Below, one piece after another: positions 63,060-64,000 of a stretch of DNA of 64,000 bases. Under the pieces are notes generated by a model, which saw only the letters and a program-made list of their open reading frames with translations, did not search any database and was not told where the DNA came from. This DNA comes from Salisapilia sapeloensis. Its lineage: Eukaryota; Oomycota; Peronosporomycetes; Peronosporales; Salisapiliaceae. The position numbers and the translations under genes are program-made. Position 1 is the stretch's first letter; each line of letters begins with the position of its first letter. The stretch covers positions 100,265 to 164,264 of the forward strand of contig JAADVB010000007.1 of the NCBI GenBank assembly GCA_023334545.1, in the 5' to 3' direction.

Positions 63060-63569
63060 ATGAATTCTCAATATACTAACACTGATGGACGAGATTGGTC
63101 GCGTGGAATGGAAATGGGTATGGCGGAGAAGAATGAGACACCTATGGGATCTCCCTACGTTACGGTCGATGCATCGAATATAGACAACCCAGCTAGAGGA
63201 GAGTGGGAAGTTGGCTTGTGTAGCTGCTTTCATCACTGTGTGCCAAACTGCCTCATGGCTTGCTGTTGCCCGTGCGTCTCTACCTCCCAGATCGCTGCAA
63301 GATTGGGAGTAATGGACTACTTTACGGCACTGATTATCTCCATTCTCTTGGAAGCATTCTTCCCCGTCATTGGCTTTGCCATCTTAACTTGTTCCCTGCG
63401 TAAGACGACGCGTGAACGTTTCGAAATATCTGGGAACGGTTGTAGCGATTGCTGCGCTAGCTGTTGGTGCAATCCCTGCGTTATTGCCCAGATGGCAACG
63501 CACACTAAAAGCTACAAGCCTGGCAACTGCGACTTTGGTCCGGTTGACACTTTGCCGGCGTACGCTTAA
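63060..63569 (+). CDS. PLAC8 (Cys-rich) family protein
   Basis: Single exon, 169 aa. The family pattern is clear: WEVGLCSCFHHCVPNCLMAC followed by CPCVSTSQIAARLG, a hydrophobic segment (FTALIISILLEAFFPVIGFA), then RERFEISGNGCSDCCASCWC and NPCVIAQMATHTK. PLAC8/FCR proteins sit in the plasma membrane; plant members affect cadmium and calcium transport and organ size. The role in protists is unknown. Start at 63060 gives a polar 45-residue N-terminus, normal for the family. Confidence 0.92.
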   Translation: MNSQYTNTDGRDWSRGMEMGMAEKNETPMGSPYVTVDASNIDNPARGEWEVGLCSCFHHCVPNCLMACCCPCVSTSQIAARLGVMDYFTALIISILLEAFFPVIGFAILTCSLRKTTRERFEISGNGCSDCCASCWCNPCVIAQMATHTKSYKPGNCDFGPVDTLPAYA

Positions 63570-63799
63570 ATTGCCTTTGCTTCCATCATCTTGACGATCA
63601 AGTTACTACTGCAGCGCACTCGTAATACTGAATAGGGATGAGAAAGATTTCTTCTTTAATAGGACTCGTTCGTCTTTTGTTCTAGTACATAGTTGATAAT
63701 CTATAAATGTAATATTCTTCGCTGAAGGAGCAATGACAAAGTAGTCTCCACAAAGTATCAGTGTACGCTACTTTAAATTAAAGATGTTCTATTTATATT

Positions 63800-63997
63800 C
63801 TACTTTACGCCGTCGTGGTGCATACGATGTAGCTGCATACGAGCAAAAAGGATGAAGCGTAAAAACATAGAAAAGATGTGTTGAGCACCAGCGTTCTGGC
63901 GCGCGGTCCTTCCACTACCAAGAGCGAGGATTTCTCCCTGCTCTGTTATCCAGCCTGGGGCGGTACACCCTTCCTTAGTGACCTTGTTGTACGTGAC
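63800..63997 (-). CDS. Fragment of an unrecognised gene at the window edge
   Basis: On the minus strand a frame open from 63997 to the stop at 63800-63802 reads VTYNKVTKEGCTAPGWITEQ and ends FARMQLHRMHHDGVK. A TAA precedes it at the very edge (63998-64000), so if real this is a 3' exon whose acceptor lies in the first few codons, with the rest of the gene outside the window. Composition is protein-like but no domain is recognised. Confidence 0.4.
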   Translation of the reverse strand, partial: VTYNKVTKEGCTAPGWITEQGEILALGSGRTARQNAGAQHIFSMFLRFILFARMQLHRMHHDGVK

Positions 63998-64000
63998 TTA

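Noticed and set aside
1-64000. Search for CRISPR arrays, insertion sequences, operon-type ribosome sites and phage genes
   Set aside because: None found; introns, RS proteins, proteasome and TFIID subunits show a nuclear eukaryotic sequence.

Overview
This is a gene-dense eukaryotic nuclear window. I read about 34 protein genes and one tRNA, roughly one gene per 1.9 kb. Most introns are 49-83 nt with GT-AG ends, and genes lie on both strands with very short spacers. The gene content points to a stramenopile, most likely an oomycete: an M96/START-type coiled-coil protein, a GCC2/GCC3 Cys-rich secreted protein, PX-ankyrin proteins, Kelch-MORN and receiver-TPR-cNMP fusions. A CCDC103-like dynein-arm factor and a FAM221-like protein suggest that the organism makes flagellate zoospores. 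The compact layout would suit an Albugo-like genome, but the species is inferred and not proven. All exon structures were worked out by hand from reading frame, splice signals and family conservation.

Layout. 0-12 kb: mitochondrial ADP/ATP carrier (cut by the window edge), TRAPPC4, Kelch-MORN protein, receiver-TPR-cyclic nucleotide protein, M96-like coiled-coil protein, membrane-anchored SGNH/CE2-type esterase. 12-20 kb: charged unknown protein, cyclin L, Xaa-Pro aminopeptidase, equilibrative nucleoside transporter, bacterial-type PH (bPH2) protein. 20-31 kb: PX protein, tRNA-Ala(UGC), CCDC103 homologue, LysE-type transporter, WDR62/MAPKBP1 homologue with a new-looking C-terminal repeat, thiamine pyrophosphokinase, three-RRM protein with an ALY-type UAP56-binding motif. 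31-43.5 kb: TAF9, TRM13, IMPACT/YIH1, a gene-poor 1.5 kb, arginase, FAM221-like protein, GCC2/GCC3 protein, Skp1-like/cytochrome b5 fusion, proteasome subunit RPN8. 43.5-50.7 kb: three GH47 alpha-mannosidase paralogues, then Beclin-1/ATG6. 50.8-64 kb: a huge NACHT-like coiled-coil protein, three GNAT acetyltransferases around a PX-ankyrin protein, a C2HC zinc-finger protein, a MAT2B/RmlD-like reductase, a PLAC8 protein and an edge fragment.

Most genes are housekeeping and not functionally linked to their neighbours. Two local families exist: the GH47 trio, two members of which share a 98% identical inverted 269-bp tract that implies recent gene conversion, and the GNAT trio. The observations I consider most worth a second look are three candidate ultra-short introns (33-34 nt), the GH47 conversion tract, the six-copy FTxGY motif in the WDR62 homologue, and the altered nucleophile motif of the SGNH esterase.
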